DNA from: CAZETJ01 sp964514575
Lineage (GTDB): Bacteria > Patescibacteriota > Saccharimonadia > Saccharimonadales > UBA10212
NCBI GenBank assembly: GCA_964514575.1
Contig: CAZETJ010000011.1
Coordinates: 1-18,479, forward strand
Direction: 5' to 3'
Length of the DNA: 18,479 nt
Both the position numbers and the translations under genes were made by a program. The notes under the pieces are model-generated. The model saw only the letters and a list, made by a program, of their open reading frames with translations. It searched no databases and was not told the DNA's origin. Positions 7,183 to 14,088 of this stretch are shown here, in pieces (the stretch's first letter is position 1; the number at the start of each line of letters is the position of its first letter).

Positions 7183-8368
7183 GGATGTCAATTTCCGGCT
7201 CAGTGGCACTGTAACTAGTATAGCGTGAAATCTGGAAAACCAGGCCGAGGGCCGCTGTTAGGAACACCAAGCTAGTACCTCCCTGGCTGATCAGTGGTAA
7301 GGTTATGCCCTTCAGAGGCAACAGCCCAATCATGGCGCCTATATTGATGATGGCCTGGGTGCTAAGCCACGCCATCACTCCTACTGCGATTAAGCGAGTG
7401 AATTGGTCCGCAGTATGCTCAATAATTCGTTTTAAGCGTGTGATGAACGCACCGTAAATAATTACAATCGAGAGCGTACCGATAAAGCCAAATTTCTCGC
7501 CCATAATCGCAAAGATTGAGTCATTGGCTGCCTCAGGCTGATAACCGTAGGCTTGCACGCTATTGCCAAGGCCAAGCCCAAATAGCCCTCCCGAGCCAAC
7601 TGAAATTAAGTCTTGGCAGGCTTGATAGCTGGTTGTCTGGCAATTTCTTTCTGGATGTAAGAAAGTAGTGACGCGTTCCCGTCGGTAAGCGCTGGAAGAA
7701 ATCGCTAGAATACCGAGGATAGCTACCAGGCCAGCGACACCGAGAACTTTTTTGAGTGGCACGCCAGCAGCGTAAATCATCATGCCGATCATGGCGACCA
7801 TTACTCCGGCCGACCCTAAGTCACTTTGCAATTTGGCGACTACTACTCCCAAGACTATCAATAAAACTAAAATTGGCTTAAGGGTAGCCCTGCTATTTGC
7901 TAACTTCCCTGCCCGCCACTGTTTGGTCAAAAAACTCGCCATGCCTAAAAGCAGCGCCAGCTTAATAAGCTCAGCTATCTGAAATGAGAAACTGCCCAAC
8001 CGTATCCAGCGGTGAGCCGGGTAAATAGCGTTGACTGGCATCACCATGACGATCAGACAGCCCGCCAGAGTCACCCAGGCTAGCGGACGGATTAGTCGTC
8101 TCCAGCTATTGATCGGCAACGCTGCCGCTATAAAAAAAGCCGTTGCCCCTAGGGCAACAGCCAACAGCTGTTTTATCACGAAGTAGCTTTGGCTTTGGTT
8201 TTGGCTTGCGGCTAAGCCGGGGCTAATAGAATAGACAACCACTAAGCCGATTAACGCCAGCAACGCGGCCAAAATCAATATCCAATAATCGGGCTTGTGT
8301 CGCCGGCTGGCCACCGGTCCGGATCCGCCGCTAGCCATCAATATGCGCCGGCGAGATCGCCCAACCAT
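7094..8368 (-). CDS. ftsW: SEDS peptidoglycan polymerase/flippase-family protein FtsW
   Basis: 424 residues with about ten membrane helices. SEDS family signatures: HRWIRLGSFSFQIAELIKLA, KLQSDLGSAGVM (the catalytic-Asp loop), PEAANDSIFAIMGEKFGFIG, and GLLPLKGITLPLISQGGTSL near the C-terminus. FtsW polymerises glycan strands from lipid II at the septum together with its class B PBP, here FtsI. The frame is open to an ATG at 8431, but the ATG at 8368 is chosen: it overlaps the mraY stop (TAATG) and has GGAGG seven nt upstream, a textbook coupled start. After the last helix comes a hydrophilic tail of about 40 residues whose last 29 codons overlap murG. Stop TAA. Confidence 0.93.
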   Translation of the reverse strand: MVGRSRRRILMASGGSGPVASRRHKPDYWILILAALLALIGLVVVYSISPGLAASQNQSQSYFVIKQLLAVALGATAFFIAAALPINSWRRLIRPLAWVTLAGCLIVMVMPVNAIYPAHRWIRLGSFSFQIAELIKLALLLGMASFLTKQWRAGKLANSRATLKPILVLLIVLGVVVAKLQSDLGSAGVMVAMIGMMIYAAGVPLKKVLGVAGLVAILGILAISSSAYRRERVTTFLHPERNCQTTSYQACQDLISVGSGGLFGLGLGNSVQAYGYQPEAANDSIFAIMGEKFGFIGTLSIVIIYGAFITRLKRIIEHTADQFTRLIAVGVMAWLSTQAIINIGAMIGLLPLKGITLPLISQGGTSLVFLTAALGLVFQISRYTSYSATEPEIDIHESPITNNSLDGRRLGRPYNANLVTRPRT

Positions 8369-9402
8369 TAACGGCCTCCGATAATGTAGAGGATTATTCC
8401 GGAAAACCCGACGATTTGGCCTATCACCCAAAAACGCATAGTTATTTTAGCTTCCGGCCAGCCGATTGCTTCAAAATGATGGTGGATCGGACTGGATCTA
8501 AAAATCTTCCTCCCGTTGCGCAGCTTCTTGCTGGCTAGCTGTACGGCCACTGAGCCGGCTTCAACCACAAAAACAAACCCGATGACCGGCAACAGCCAAA
8601 CGGTGTTAGTCAGCATGGCCACTACGCCTAGAGCCGTTCCCAATGCAAATGAGCCAACATCGCCCATGAAGAACCGGGCCGGGAAAATATTAAACCAGGT
8701 ATAGGATAGTAGCGCGCCAGTTACCGTCATGCAGAAGCCCGAAATTCCATATTTCTTTTCCAGAAGCGCAATGACGGCATAGGTACCAAAAGCAATGGCG
8801 CTAAGCCCGCCGGCCAAACCGTCCAACCCGTCAGTTATATTCACGGCATTAGCCGTCGCAAAAATGACCAGCATGAATAACGGGATAATCAGCCAACCCA
8901 GGTGCCAGGCATGCCAAAACGGGATATGGATAGAAGTGACGCCTAGCTTACGGTAGAACCACCAGCCTCCAACTAGAGCTATACCTAAGAGCAAAAGTGC
9001 TTTAACTTTCGCCTGCATGCCGGCAATACCGCCTACGCTATGAATATTAATGATGTCATCGAACAAGCCGATCAACCCTGCTCCGCCCATAGCGGCCAAG
9101 GGTAGCCAGGTTTGCGACCGACTCAAGTTGGATACTAGCGTGACGGCTGCTACCGCCAGAACAAAAATAACACCAGCCATTGTCGGGATGTGCCGCGCGT
9201 GCTTAGCGGCATGAAGTTTTTGGTAAACCGGCGCGGCTTCGCCGCTCAGCGCAACTGTTCGTGGTCTTTTCCACCAGCGGCCGCGGTAGGCCAGCTCGGT
9301 ATAGACGGGCGTCAGGAGCATCGAGAGCAAAAAACCAAAAAAACCAAAGACAAAAACTCTTTCGATATCGTGCGAGTTGATTAGAATTTGGAAGTTGGTC
9401 AT
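8368..9402 (-). CDS. mraY: Phospho-N-acetylmuramoyl-pentapeptide transferase MraY
   Basis: 344 residues, about ten membrane helices. It moves phospho-MurNAc-pentapeptide from UDP to undecaprenyl phosphate, giving lipid I. Motifs: HAAKHARHIPTMAGVIF, the Mg-binding Asp pair in GLIGLFDDIINI, NAVNITDGLDGLAGG, FMGDVGSFALG and SSPIHHHFEAIGW; all the active-site signatures are present. It ends in TAATG with ftsW. It begins 32 bp after ftsI, with an extended -10 promoter inside that gap, so it may also be transcribed separately. GGGGAA lies about 15 nt before the ATG, too far for an ideal ribosome site. Confidence 0.96.
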   Translation of the reverse strand: MTNFQILINSHDIERVFVFGFFGFLLSMLLTPVYTELAYRGRWWKRPRTVALSGEAAPVYQKLHAAKHARHIPTMAGVIFVLAVAAVTLVSNLSRSQTWLPLAAMGGAGLIGLFDDIINIHSVGGIAGMQAKVKALLLLGIALVGGWWFYRKLGVTSIHIPFWHAWHLGWLIIPLFMLVIFATANAVNITDGLDGLAGGLSAIAFGTYAVIALLEKKYGISGFCMTVTGALLSYTWFNIFPARFFMGDVGSFALGTALGVVAMLTNTVWLLPVIGFVFVVEAGSVAVQLASKKLRNGRKIFRSSPIHHHFEAIGWPEAKITMRFWVIGQIVGFSGIILYIIGGR

Positions 9403-9424
9403 GTCTGTTTTATTGTTCCCCTAC

Positions 9425-9433
9425 ATTATATCA
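9425..9433 (-). promoter_or_regulatory. Internal extended -10 promoter ahead of mraY
   Basis: On the - strand TGATATAAT: perfect TATAAT with the TGn extension, lying between the ftsI stop and the mraY ATG. No -35 match. The transcript would start near 9418, about 16 nt before the start codon. It would allow mraY-ftsW-murG-ftsQ to be expressed apart from the upstream genes. Confidence 0.5.
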
Positions 9434-9434
9434 G

Positions 9435-11225
9435 TTATGTGCCGCTTTTCGGGGTCACGTAGGAGCCGTTTATTAACATATGCGCCAGGTCGGCAAAAAC
9501 AGGTTGGCCGCCAAAAGAACCCGCGTAGCCGGCTACATTAGGTTCGATATTGTAAACGATTATAACGTACTGCGGCTTGTCGCCGCCGACAAAGCCGGCG
9601 TATGTCCCATTGAATTTATTGTCATAATAACCGCCGGCTGGGTTGGCGACTTGAGCCGTGCCGGTCTTACCGCCGACGATAAAGTTAGATGGGAAATTAA
9701 GATAGCTAAAGCCGCCCGGGTTTAGATGCTGGGCAACGACGTACTCCATCAGCGATTGCATCTCTTGGCTAACCTGCGGCTTAACCACCCCGCTTTTTAC
9801 GACCACCGGCCGCTGGGTTGTTACCTTCCCGCTAGAATTTATAACCTGGCTCACCAAATGCGGTTGGTAGTAGATTCCGCCGTTGACGATACTCGATACG
9901 GCCGAAGCCATCTGTAAAGCGGTCAAAGTCACGCCCTGTCCGAAGGCCGTGTTAGCGTAAGTCAGATCCAGACCATAGCCGCTGTCGGGATTCGGTACAA
10001 TCCCGGCTGATTCGTAACCTTGCTCAATACCGGTAGCTTTGCCCAGCTGATAGTGGTTGACCATATAATCATGCCATCTGTCCCTACCCTGCTGGTTGAT
10101 CTGGCCGCCACCCATCTGCATTAGCATCCAAGTCGCTCCAGTGTTGAGCGATAGGTTCAGAATATCGCCGATGCTTTTGGTACCAGCGCCGCCGTCCTCT
10201 TCAATGTCCGTAATATTAAAGCCGTCCACTACCCAGTGCGCTGGATCGTAAAACGTCGTATTCGGCTGGATGACTCCCATGTCCAAGGCTGCGGCAGTGG
10301 TCAAATTTTTCATCGTCGAGCCAGGCTCAATGGCGTTGGCTATCGCGGCGTTCTGGAATAATGTCTGGTCGCTGACGTCCTGATACTTAGACGGATCGTA
10401 AGTCGGATAGTTAGCCATGGCCTTTATCTGGCCGGTGCTAGTATCCATAACTACGGCACTCAAGCCTTTGGACTTTGTCTTCTGATACTCGTCAGCCAGG
10501 ATCTTTTCCATTTGAGCCTGCATGCCTAGATCGATAGTTAGCACCACGCTGGAACCGTTAACAGGATTCACTTTAGTGTTGTCTCGGTTGGCCACTAACG
10601 GTACGCCATTGGCATCGGTTATGGCCTTCAGTAGGCCGGGCTTGCCAGCCAGCTGAACATTCAGAGCCTGCTCTACGCCGTACGAGCCAAGTCCATCATT
10701 ATTTACAAATCCCAACACCTGGGAGGCTAGTTGCCCCTGAGGGTATGTCCGGTAATCTTGGCTTTGGGTACCAACACCTGGCAGCTTGAGCGCCGTGATG
10801 GCTTGATTCTGGGACTCCGTTAATCGCTTAGCCAAAACCACGTAGCGAGTGTTTTTGGTCTGCATCAAAATTTTATATTGCTGGATGTCCGCATGAGTTA
10901 CGGCGGCTACTTTTTGGGCCGTTGAATCTGCGTTCTTTATAAAGGTTGGGTCGGCGAACAACGTGTAAAGTTTTTGGTTCAGCACGACCGGCACGACCTG
11001 GCCAGCCTGATAGGCCTCAATTATCCCGCGCTCGGCTGCGATCGAATACTCTTTTTGCTGATCGGCGTAAGCGGCCGCCCGATAGTGGTCGTGGCGGATG
11101 ATCTGCAAATAAAATAACCGAGCAACTATCAAGGCAAAGATAAGAATAAGGGCTGCATACCAAAAATTAATACGCCGGTTGGCGCTGGGCATAGCAGGCT
11201 TGGGGGCATTGCGGTTTCGGTCCAT
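9435..11225 (-). CDS. ftsI: Septal class B penicillin-binding protein FtsI (PBP3-like transpeptidase)
   Basis: 596 residues: one N-terminal membrane helix (about 20-42), a pedestal domain with QVLGFVNNDGLGSYGVEQAL, and a transpeptidase domain with the three penicillin-binding motifs in order: STMK (303-306, catalytic Ser303), SLN (359-361) and KTG (520-522, in VGGKTGTAQV). It cross-links septal peptidoglycan and partners FtsW. Length is normal for the family. It starts 16 bp after ftsL, with GAAGG about eight nt before the ATG. Stop TAA. Position between ftsL and mraY supports ftsI over other class B PBPs. Confidence 0.95.
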   Translation of the reverse strand: MDRNRNAPKPAMPSANRRINFWYAALILIFALIVARLFYLQIIRHDHYRAAAYADQQKEYSIAAERGIIEAYQAGQVVPVVLNQKLYTLFADPTFIKNADSTAQKVAAVTHADIQQYKILMQTKNTRYVVLAKRLTESQNQAITALKLPGVGTQSQDYRTYPQGQLASQVLGFVNNDGLGSYGVEQALNVQLAGKPGLLKAITDANGVPLVANRDNTKVNPVNGSSVVLTIDLGMQAQMEKILADEYQKTKSKGLSAVVMDTSTGQIKAMANYPTYDPSKYQDVSDQTLFQNAAIANAIEPGSTMKNLTTAAALDMGVIQPNTTFYDPAHWVVDGFNITDIEEDGGAGTKSIGDILNLSLNTGATWMLMQMGGGQINQQGRDRWHDYMVNHYQLGKATGIEQGYESAGIVPNPDSGYGLDLTYANTAFGQGVTLTALQMASAVSSIVNGGIYYQPHLVSQVINSSGKVTTQRPVVVKSGVVKPQVSQEMQSLMEYVVAQHLNPGGFSYLNFPSNFIVGGKTGTAQVANPAGGYYDNKFNGTYAGFVGGDKPQYVIIVYNIEPNVAGYAGSFGGQPVFADLAHMLINGSYVTPKSGT

Positions 11226-11241
11226 AGGCTAGCCTTCGAGC

Positions 11242-11586
11242 TTACTGGATAGAACCGCTGGGCGCAACCGAAACTAGATTCTTAGCAACACTGCTAGAGG
11301 CCACCCGGTCAAGCGACTGCAGGCGAGCTGAAGCTACCTCTAAATTGGCTTTTTGATCCTGCAATTGGCTTTGCTGCTGTTGCAGGCTGTTAATGGTATA
11401 GCCGTAGCTGTTGGTCCTGGTAACTTGAGTCAGGTAAAGCAAACCGATCAAACAAGCCAGGACTATTAGGATAATCGTGTTGCTAACCGGCCCCAGCGTT
11501 TTGGTGGTGGCAACGAAAGAAACGGAGTTTTGGTTTCTGCCGGCATAGCCCCGGCGGCTAGCGGCAACAGCGGATGAGTATGTCAT
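11242..11586 (-). CDS. ftsL: Cell division protein FtsL-like
   Basis: 114 residues: a hydrophilic N-terminus, a membrane helix (NTIILIVLACLIGLLYLTQV, about 36-55), then a Gln-rich coiled coil (NSLQQQQSQLQDQKANLEVA, about 66-85). This topology and the place between rsmH and ftsI identify it as FtsL/DivIC-like, the small bitopic protein that joins FtsQ and another partner to activate FtsW-FtsI. FtsL sequences are barely conserved, so the name rests on topology and synteny. No Shine-Dalgarno precedes the ATG; the leader is A-rich (CCAAAACAAAAACT) and follows a GC-rich hairpin. Stop TAA. Confidence 0.82.
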   Translation of the reverse strand: MTYSSAVAASRRGYAGRNQNSVSFVATTKTLGPVSNTIILIVLACLIGLLYLTQVTRTNSYGYTINSLQQQQSQLQDQKANLEVASARLQSLDRVASSSVAKNLVSVAPSGSIQ

Positions 11587-11601
11587 AGTTTTTGTTTTGG
11601 T

Positions 11602-11634
11602 GGCAGCGCCTGTTTAGCGCATGTTAGCGCTGCC
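11602..11634 (-). promoter_or_regulatory. Leader hairpin before ftsL
   Basis: GGCAGCGC (11602-11609) and GCGCTGCC (11627-11634) form a perfect 8-bp stem with a 17-nt loop, ending 15 nt upstream of the ftsL ATG. A duplicated TAGCGC (11615-11620, 11625-11630) offers an alternative, smaller AGCGC/GCGCT pairing with the same bases. No poly-T follows, so it is not a normal terminator; it may tune ftsL translation or mRNA stability. Confidence 0.4.
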
Positions 11635-11729
11635 GGCGTCCCTCGAGCAGATCGATCAGCGTCCGACCCTTACTTCTACTCTAAATGCGCGGGGACTTTG
11701 ATCCTTGACGTTAATTGTCATGGATATTC

Positions 11730-12638
11730 CTAGTTTGTCCTTTCTGTTTTTATTTTTGCTACGGCTCGCAACTTGGCGCTGCGGGCGCGCGGATTAATAT
11801 CTAATTCATTTGGCGAGGCGATAACTGGCTTTTTGGTTAGTAGACGCGCTATGGCGTCGTACTGATCGCCAGCAACCTCGCTGAAATAATGTTTGACCAG
11901 GCGGTCCTCCAGGCTGTGAAAGCTGATGACAGCTAACCGCCCACCCGGGGCTAGCAGCTCGCACATCAGCGGCAAGCCTGCTTGGAGTTGGCCAAGCTCG
12001 TCATTGACGGCTATTCGCAGCGCCTGAAAGGTCTTGGTCGCCGGATGGATCTTGCTGCGCCGGAAATTCTTTCCAGCGGCTCGCGAGATCACTGCGGCCA
12101 ACTCGGCCGTATTTTTGATCGGCCGGTTCGCTTTAATCGCGGCGGCAATCTTCCGAGAGCGCGGTTCCTCACCGTAGCTGCCGATTATTTCCGCCAACTC
12201 GGCTTCTGATAGCTGGTTGACGTAAAGCTCGGCACTGTCGGACTGGCGCTGGTCCATTCTCATGTCCAGCGGTCCGGAGTGAGTGAACGAAAAGCCCCTC
12301 TGCGGTATGTCAATGTGCGGTGACGCTATGCCAAGATCGGCTAAAATCAGATCGAACTTTTGGTTCTCTGCTGCAAGGGCTTGGGCGGCGCTCAAAAAAT
12401 CCGAATCAATGATTCGTGACTTTTCGAACCTTGCCGAGAGGAACGCTATGGATTCCCTGTCTCGGTCTACAAGGACCGATTTTTCAGGAGATCCGGTCAG
12501 CGCTAGCACTGCTTCGGCATGGCCGCCGTATCCGGCTGTCAAATCCAGGTAACTTTCGCCTGGTTTGGGCGCCAGATATGCGAGCACCTCGGCTTTAAGA
12601 ACCGGTAGGTGCGGTTGATTTTGGTGATCGTTTGGCAT
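11730..12638 (-). CDS. rsmH: 16S rRNA (cytosine-1402 N4) methyltransferase RsmH
   Basis: 302 residues, close to the usual 310. It methylates the N4 of C1402 in the ribosomal P site using S-adenosylmethionine. Motifs: LDLTAGYGGHAEAVL (SAM-binding GxGGH), ILADLGIASPHID followed by RGFSFTHSGPLDMRMD, ATKTFQALRIAVNDELGQL and GGRLAVISFHSLEDRLVKHYF, all RsmH signatures. It occupies its usual place after mraZ at the head of the dcw cluster. No Shine-Dalgarno precedes the ATG at 12638; the leader is an A-rich run of CAAAAA units, preceded by a structured stretch. Stop TAG. Confidence 0.95.
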   Translation of the reverse strand: MPNDHQNQPHLPVLKAEVLAYLAPKPGESYLDLTAGYGGHAEAVLALTGSPEKSVLVDRDRESIAFLSARFEKSRIIDSDFLSAAQALAAENQKFDLILADLGIASPHIDIPQRGFSFTHSGPLDMRMDQRQSDSAELYVNQLSEAELAEIIGSYGEEPRSRKIAAAIKANRPIKNTAELAAVISRAAGKNFRRSKIHPATKTFQALRIAVNDELGQLQAGLPLMCELLAPGGRLAVISFHSLEDRLVKHYFSEVAGDQYDAIARLLTKKPVIASPNELDINPRARSAKLRAVAKIKTERTN

Positions 12639-12713
12639 TTTTGTTTTTGTTTTTTACAAGGTCACCTAATCAGCAGTCAGCTTTTTGTTTTGATCATTTT
12701 TGTTTTTGAGAGT

Positions 12714-12780
12714 GAAACGAAAGTGCGCGATGTTTTGCCCGCTTTTTATGGCGGGTCTCTTGCATTTTTCGTTTCGAAAA
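12714..12780 (-). promoter_or_regulatory. Candidate regulatory RNA element in the rsmH leader with two exclusive folds
   Basis: Fold A (- strand): GAAACGAAA (12775-12767) pairs over 9 bp with TTTCGTTTC (12722-12714), then TGC/GCA, enclosing a hairpin CCCGC/GCGGG (12755-12751, 12742-12738). Fold B: TTTTCG-aaa-CGAAAA (12780-12766) is a 6-bp hairpin that uses the same bases as the 5' arm of fold A. The two cannot form together. It lies about 75 nt upstream of the rsmH ATG. It matches no riboswitch class that I recognise. Confidence 0.4.
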
Positions 12781-12813
12781 GTTCTTGTTGAAGAGACTTT
12801 TTGTGAGGTGGAG

Positions 12814-12855
12814 TTTTGGGAGGTGTTACATTTTTGGGAGGTGCGAGGGTTTTGG
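12814..12855. repeat. Three 18-bp-spaced direct repeats
   Basis: TTTTGGGAGGTG occurs at 12814-12825 and again at 12832-12843, exactly 18 bp apart; a decayed third copy, TTTTGG, begins at 12850, again 18 bp on. A GAGGTG also occurs at 12805-12810. It looks like a short degenerate tandem duplication in the mraZ-rsmH gap. Confidence 0.6.
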
Positions 12856-12949
12856 TAACGGTGTCCCCAAGATTTCACCGGCTGACTGCCAATTAGCTGA
12901 TCTCGAGCTAGGCAGTTCTTTGGTTTTTTGTTTTTTTAAGGTTCTAGGC

Positions 12950-13306
12950 CTAGGTTTTGGCCATTAGGCGCCAGTAGCGCCCTGCCCTCACCGCTTCGAC
13001 TTCGCGGCTGATGCCGGCGTAATCGAGAAGGTGCTGTGGAATCTGTATCCTGCCCTGTTTGGCATCGATACTATCTTCCACCTTGCCCATCCGGAACTGT
13101 ACGTTGAGGTCGGCTGTGGCTTCATCTAAGATGTTGCCTTGCAGCTGGGGTTCGACCATCTCGTCCCAGACGAACTTGGGGTATACGTGCAGATAATTTG
13201 CGAAGCCGCGAGTTATGACTACACCGGAGCTAAACTCGCTTCTAAGCTCGGCAGGTATCGTCAGCCGCCGCTTGTCGTCAAGCTTTCTTTCGAAGTAGTC
13301 TCCCAC
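12950..13306 (-). CDS. mraZ: Transcriptional regulator MraZ
   Basis: 118 residues, somewhat shorter than the usual ~140. MraZ has two AbrB/SpoVT-like half domains; both signature DxKxR-type turns are seen: LDDKRRLTIPAELR (9-22) and IDAKQGRIQIPQHLLDYAG (about 80-98). MraZ proteins form rings that bind repeated GTGGG-type boxes and control the dcw cluster, usually including their own gene. Four such boxes lie in the promoter just upstream here. The start is GTG at 13306, with a strong AAGGAAGG seven nt before it. The start region itself reads GTGGGA. Stop TAG overlaps a CTAGGCCTAG palindrome. Confidence 0.93.
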   Translation of the reverse strand: MGDYFERKLDDKRRLTIPAELRSEFSSGVVITRGFANYLHVYPKFVWDEMVEPQLQGNILDEATADLNVQFRMGKVEDSIDAKQGRIQIPQHLLDYAGISREVEAVRAGRYWRLMAKT

Positions 13307-13375
13307 GTGGTTTCCTTCCTTTGTTGATCTGCTAGTGGTGTTTTTATTTTTCGGTGAGCAGACTGTTTTGGTCTA

Positions 13376-13421
13376 CCCACTTTTACCCACTGACATCAAT
13401 ATATAACCCACACCTACCCAC
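13376..13421 (-). promoter_or_regulatory. MraZ operator: four GTGGG boxes
   Basis: On the - strand GTGGG occurs at 13421-13417, 13411-13407, 13390-13386 and 13380-13376. Within each pair the boxes are exactly 10 bp apart (GTGGG-N5-GTGGG); the pairs are 21 bp apart, i.e. about two helical turns. This is the spacing known for E. coli MraZ targets. The first pair lies in the spacer of the predicted mraZ promoter and the second just after the -10, so binding would block transcription. Confidence 0.8.
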
Positions 13422-13427
13422 ACGCAA
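13398..13427 (-). promoter_or_regulatory. mraZ (dcw cluster) promoter
   Basis: TTGCGT (13427-13422) and TATATT (13403-13398) with an 18-nt spacer; TATATA two bases earlier gives 16 nt. Transcription would start near 13391, giving an ~85-nt leader before the GTG. Two MraZ boxes fill the spacer and two lie between the -10 and about +15. Confidence 0.55.
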
Positions 13428-13440
13428 GTGTTTTATAGAG

Positions 13441-13468
13441 AAAAGTGCCGGGATATTCCGACACTTTT
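13441..13468 (-). terminator. Hairpin between the LysM-like gene and mraZ, probable terminator
   Basis: AAAAGTG (13441-13447) pairs with CACTTTT (13462-13468); after one C/A mismatch, CGG pairs with CCG and G with T around an ATAT loop. The arm ends in TTTT on both strands and on the - strand TTTTCTCT follows, so it can stop transcription leaving the LysM-like gene just before the mraZ promoter. The T run is short, so termination may be partial. Confidence 0.5.
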
Positions 13469-13519
13469 CCACAGTTTATTCAAAAATATTGTCTAGACAC
13501 AACATGTAGCGCCTAGGCT

Positions 13520-14047
13520 TTAACCGGTCGCGCTATTCTGATTTTCTTCTTTCACCAGTCGACCGACCCCCCAGGCCTCAGGTATGCGTATAGCCTGACC
13601 TGGCATAACCAGATAGGGATTAATCTGTCCGTCGGGAGTATGGTTCTTTTTGTGGTCTTCTATAACGCTCAGCTCCATCACCCCGAGCGCCGTATCTTGG
13701 TCCACTGATGGATTCTTAAGATGCACATAATCTGCCATGCTGGTGAGGTTGGCAAAGATAATACCACGCTTGTAATTACCCACTGTTAGTTCTCTGTGGG
13801 TACCGTCAATCTGCGGGGCGTAGCCACCATAGCTTTTCTCAATTCCCTGAACCAATTGCTTGTAACCAGGAGCCTCATAAGTAGCCGCCTTGTAGCCAAG
13901 CCCCAGCACTATCGCACCCAGAACGATGCCTGCGGCATAACCCCGCCTCAGCTCACGCGCTGTCATGCGCTCTTGGTCGTCGCTGACATCGGAGCCAGTA
14001 GCTGAGGCCTCGGGATGATTTGTTTCGGATGTGTGTCTTAATGCCAT
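13520..14047 (-). CDS. Membrane-anchored protein with LysM-like C-terminal segment
   Basis: 175 residues. An acidic, hydrophilic N-terminus is followed by one membrane helix (GYAAGIVLGAIVLGLGYKAA, about 36-55) and an extracytoplasmic part. The C-terminal segment (HTPDGQINPYLVMPGQAIRIPEAW, split by pattern: N-P-Y-x-V-x-P-G-Q-x-I-x-I-P) matches the second half of a LysM fold, the peptidoglycan-binding module; the first half is less clear. Inference: a cell-wall-associated membrane protein, fitting its place next to the dcw cluster. The ATG is only about ten bases past a predicted -10 and sits at the edge of a perfect inverted repeat; no ribosome site is present. Stop TAA. Confidence 0.6.
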   Translation of the reverse strand: MALRHTSETNHPEASATGSDVSDDQERMTARELRRGYAAGIVLGAIVLGLGYKAATYEAPGYKQLVQGIEKSYGGYAPQIDGTHRELTVGNYKRGIIFANLTSMADYVHLKNPSVDQDTALGVMELSVIEDHKKNHTPDGQINPYLVMPGQAIRIPEAWGVGRLVKEENQNSATG

Positions 14048-14076
14048 AACAGTTTATACACTAGCATAAACTGTTA
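14047..14076. repeat. Perfect 11-bp inverted repeat over the LysM-gene promoter (candidate operator)
   Basis: TAACAGTTTAT (14047-14057) and ATAAACTGTTA (14066-14076) around 8 nt. It covers the -10 and most of the spacer of the promoter below and its edge is the A of the ATG. No poly-T follows on either strand. The position is typical for a repressor-binding operator; it could also fold in RNA and end the beta-glycosidase message. Confidence 0.6.
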
Positions 14077-14086
14077 AAAAGGTCAA
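14058..14086 (-). promoter_or_regulatory. Promoter of the LysM-like gene
   Basis: TTGACC (14086-14081), 17-nt spacer, TAGTGT (14063-14058) preceded by TGC, an extended -10. The -35 begins just after the beta-glycosidase stop. The predicted transcript start (about 14051) is within a few bases of the ATG at 14047, so the mRNA would be nearly leaderless. Confidence 0.5.
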
Positions 14087-14088
14087 GG

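Larger units (their letters stand above)
12639..12949 (-). other. 311-bp mraZ-rsmH intergenic leader
   Basis: No convincing gene. In transcription order it contains the CTAGGCCTAG palindrome at the mraZ stop (12944-12953), A-rich runs, three 18-bp-spaced repeat units (12814-12855), a two-stem foldable element (12714-12780) and an A-rich CAAAAA leader up to the rsmH ATG. A - strand frame at 12666-12878 begins with GTG, lacks a ribosome site and has unlikely composition. A gap this long between mraZ and rsmH suggests regulation in the RNA leader. Confidence 0.6.

Noticed and set aside
7183..7209. GTG at 7209 as start of murG.
   Set aside because: It lengthens the overlap with ftsW and adds residues before the conserved MurG N-terminus; ATG 7182 gives the usual G-loop position.
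8369..8431. ATG at 8431 as start of ftsW.
   Set aside because: It would overlap mraY by 64 nt; ATG 8368 has GGAGG and the TAATG coupling with mraY.
11656..11721. A 21-codon - strand frame (MTINVKDQSPRAFRVEVRVGR) eight nt after rsmH with AGGA six nt before its ATG.
   Set aside because: It would be the only frame here ending in TGA, which no other gene uses, and it matches no family. A leader peptide is possible but unsupported.
12666..12878. A 70-codon - strand frame between mraZ and rsmH.
   Set aside because: GTG start without ribosome site; the sequence is driven by the 18-bp repeats and A-rich runs.
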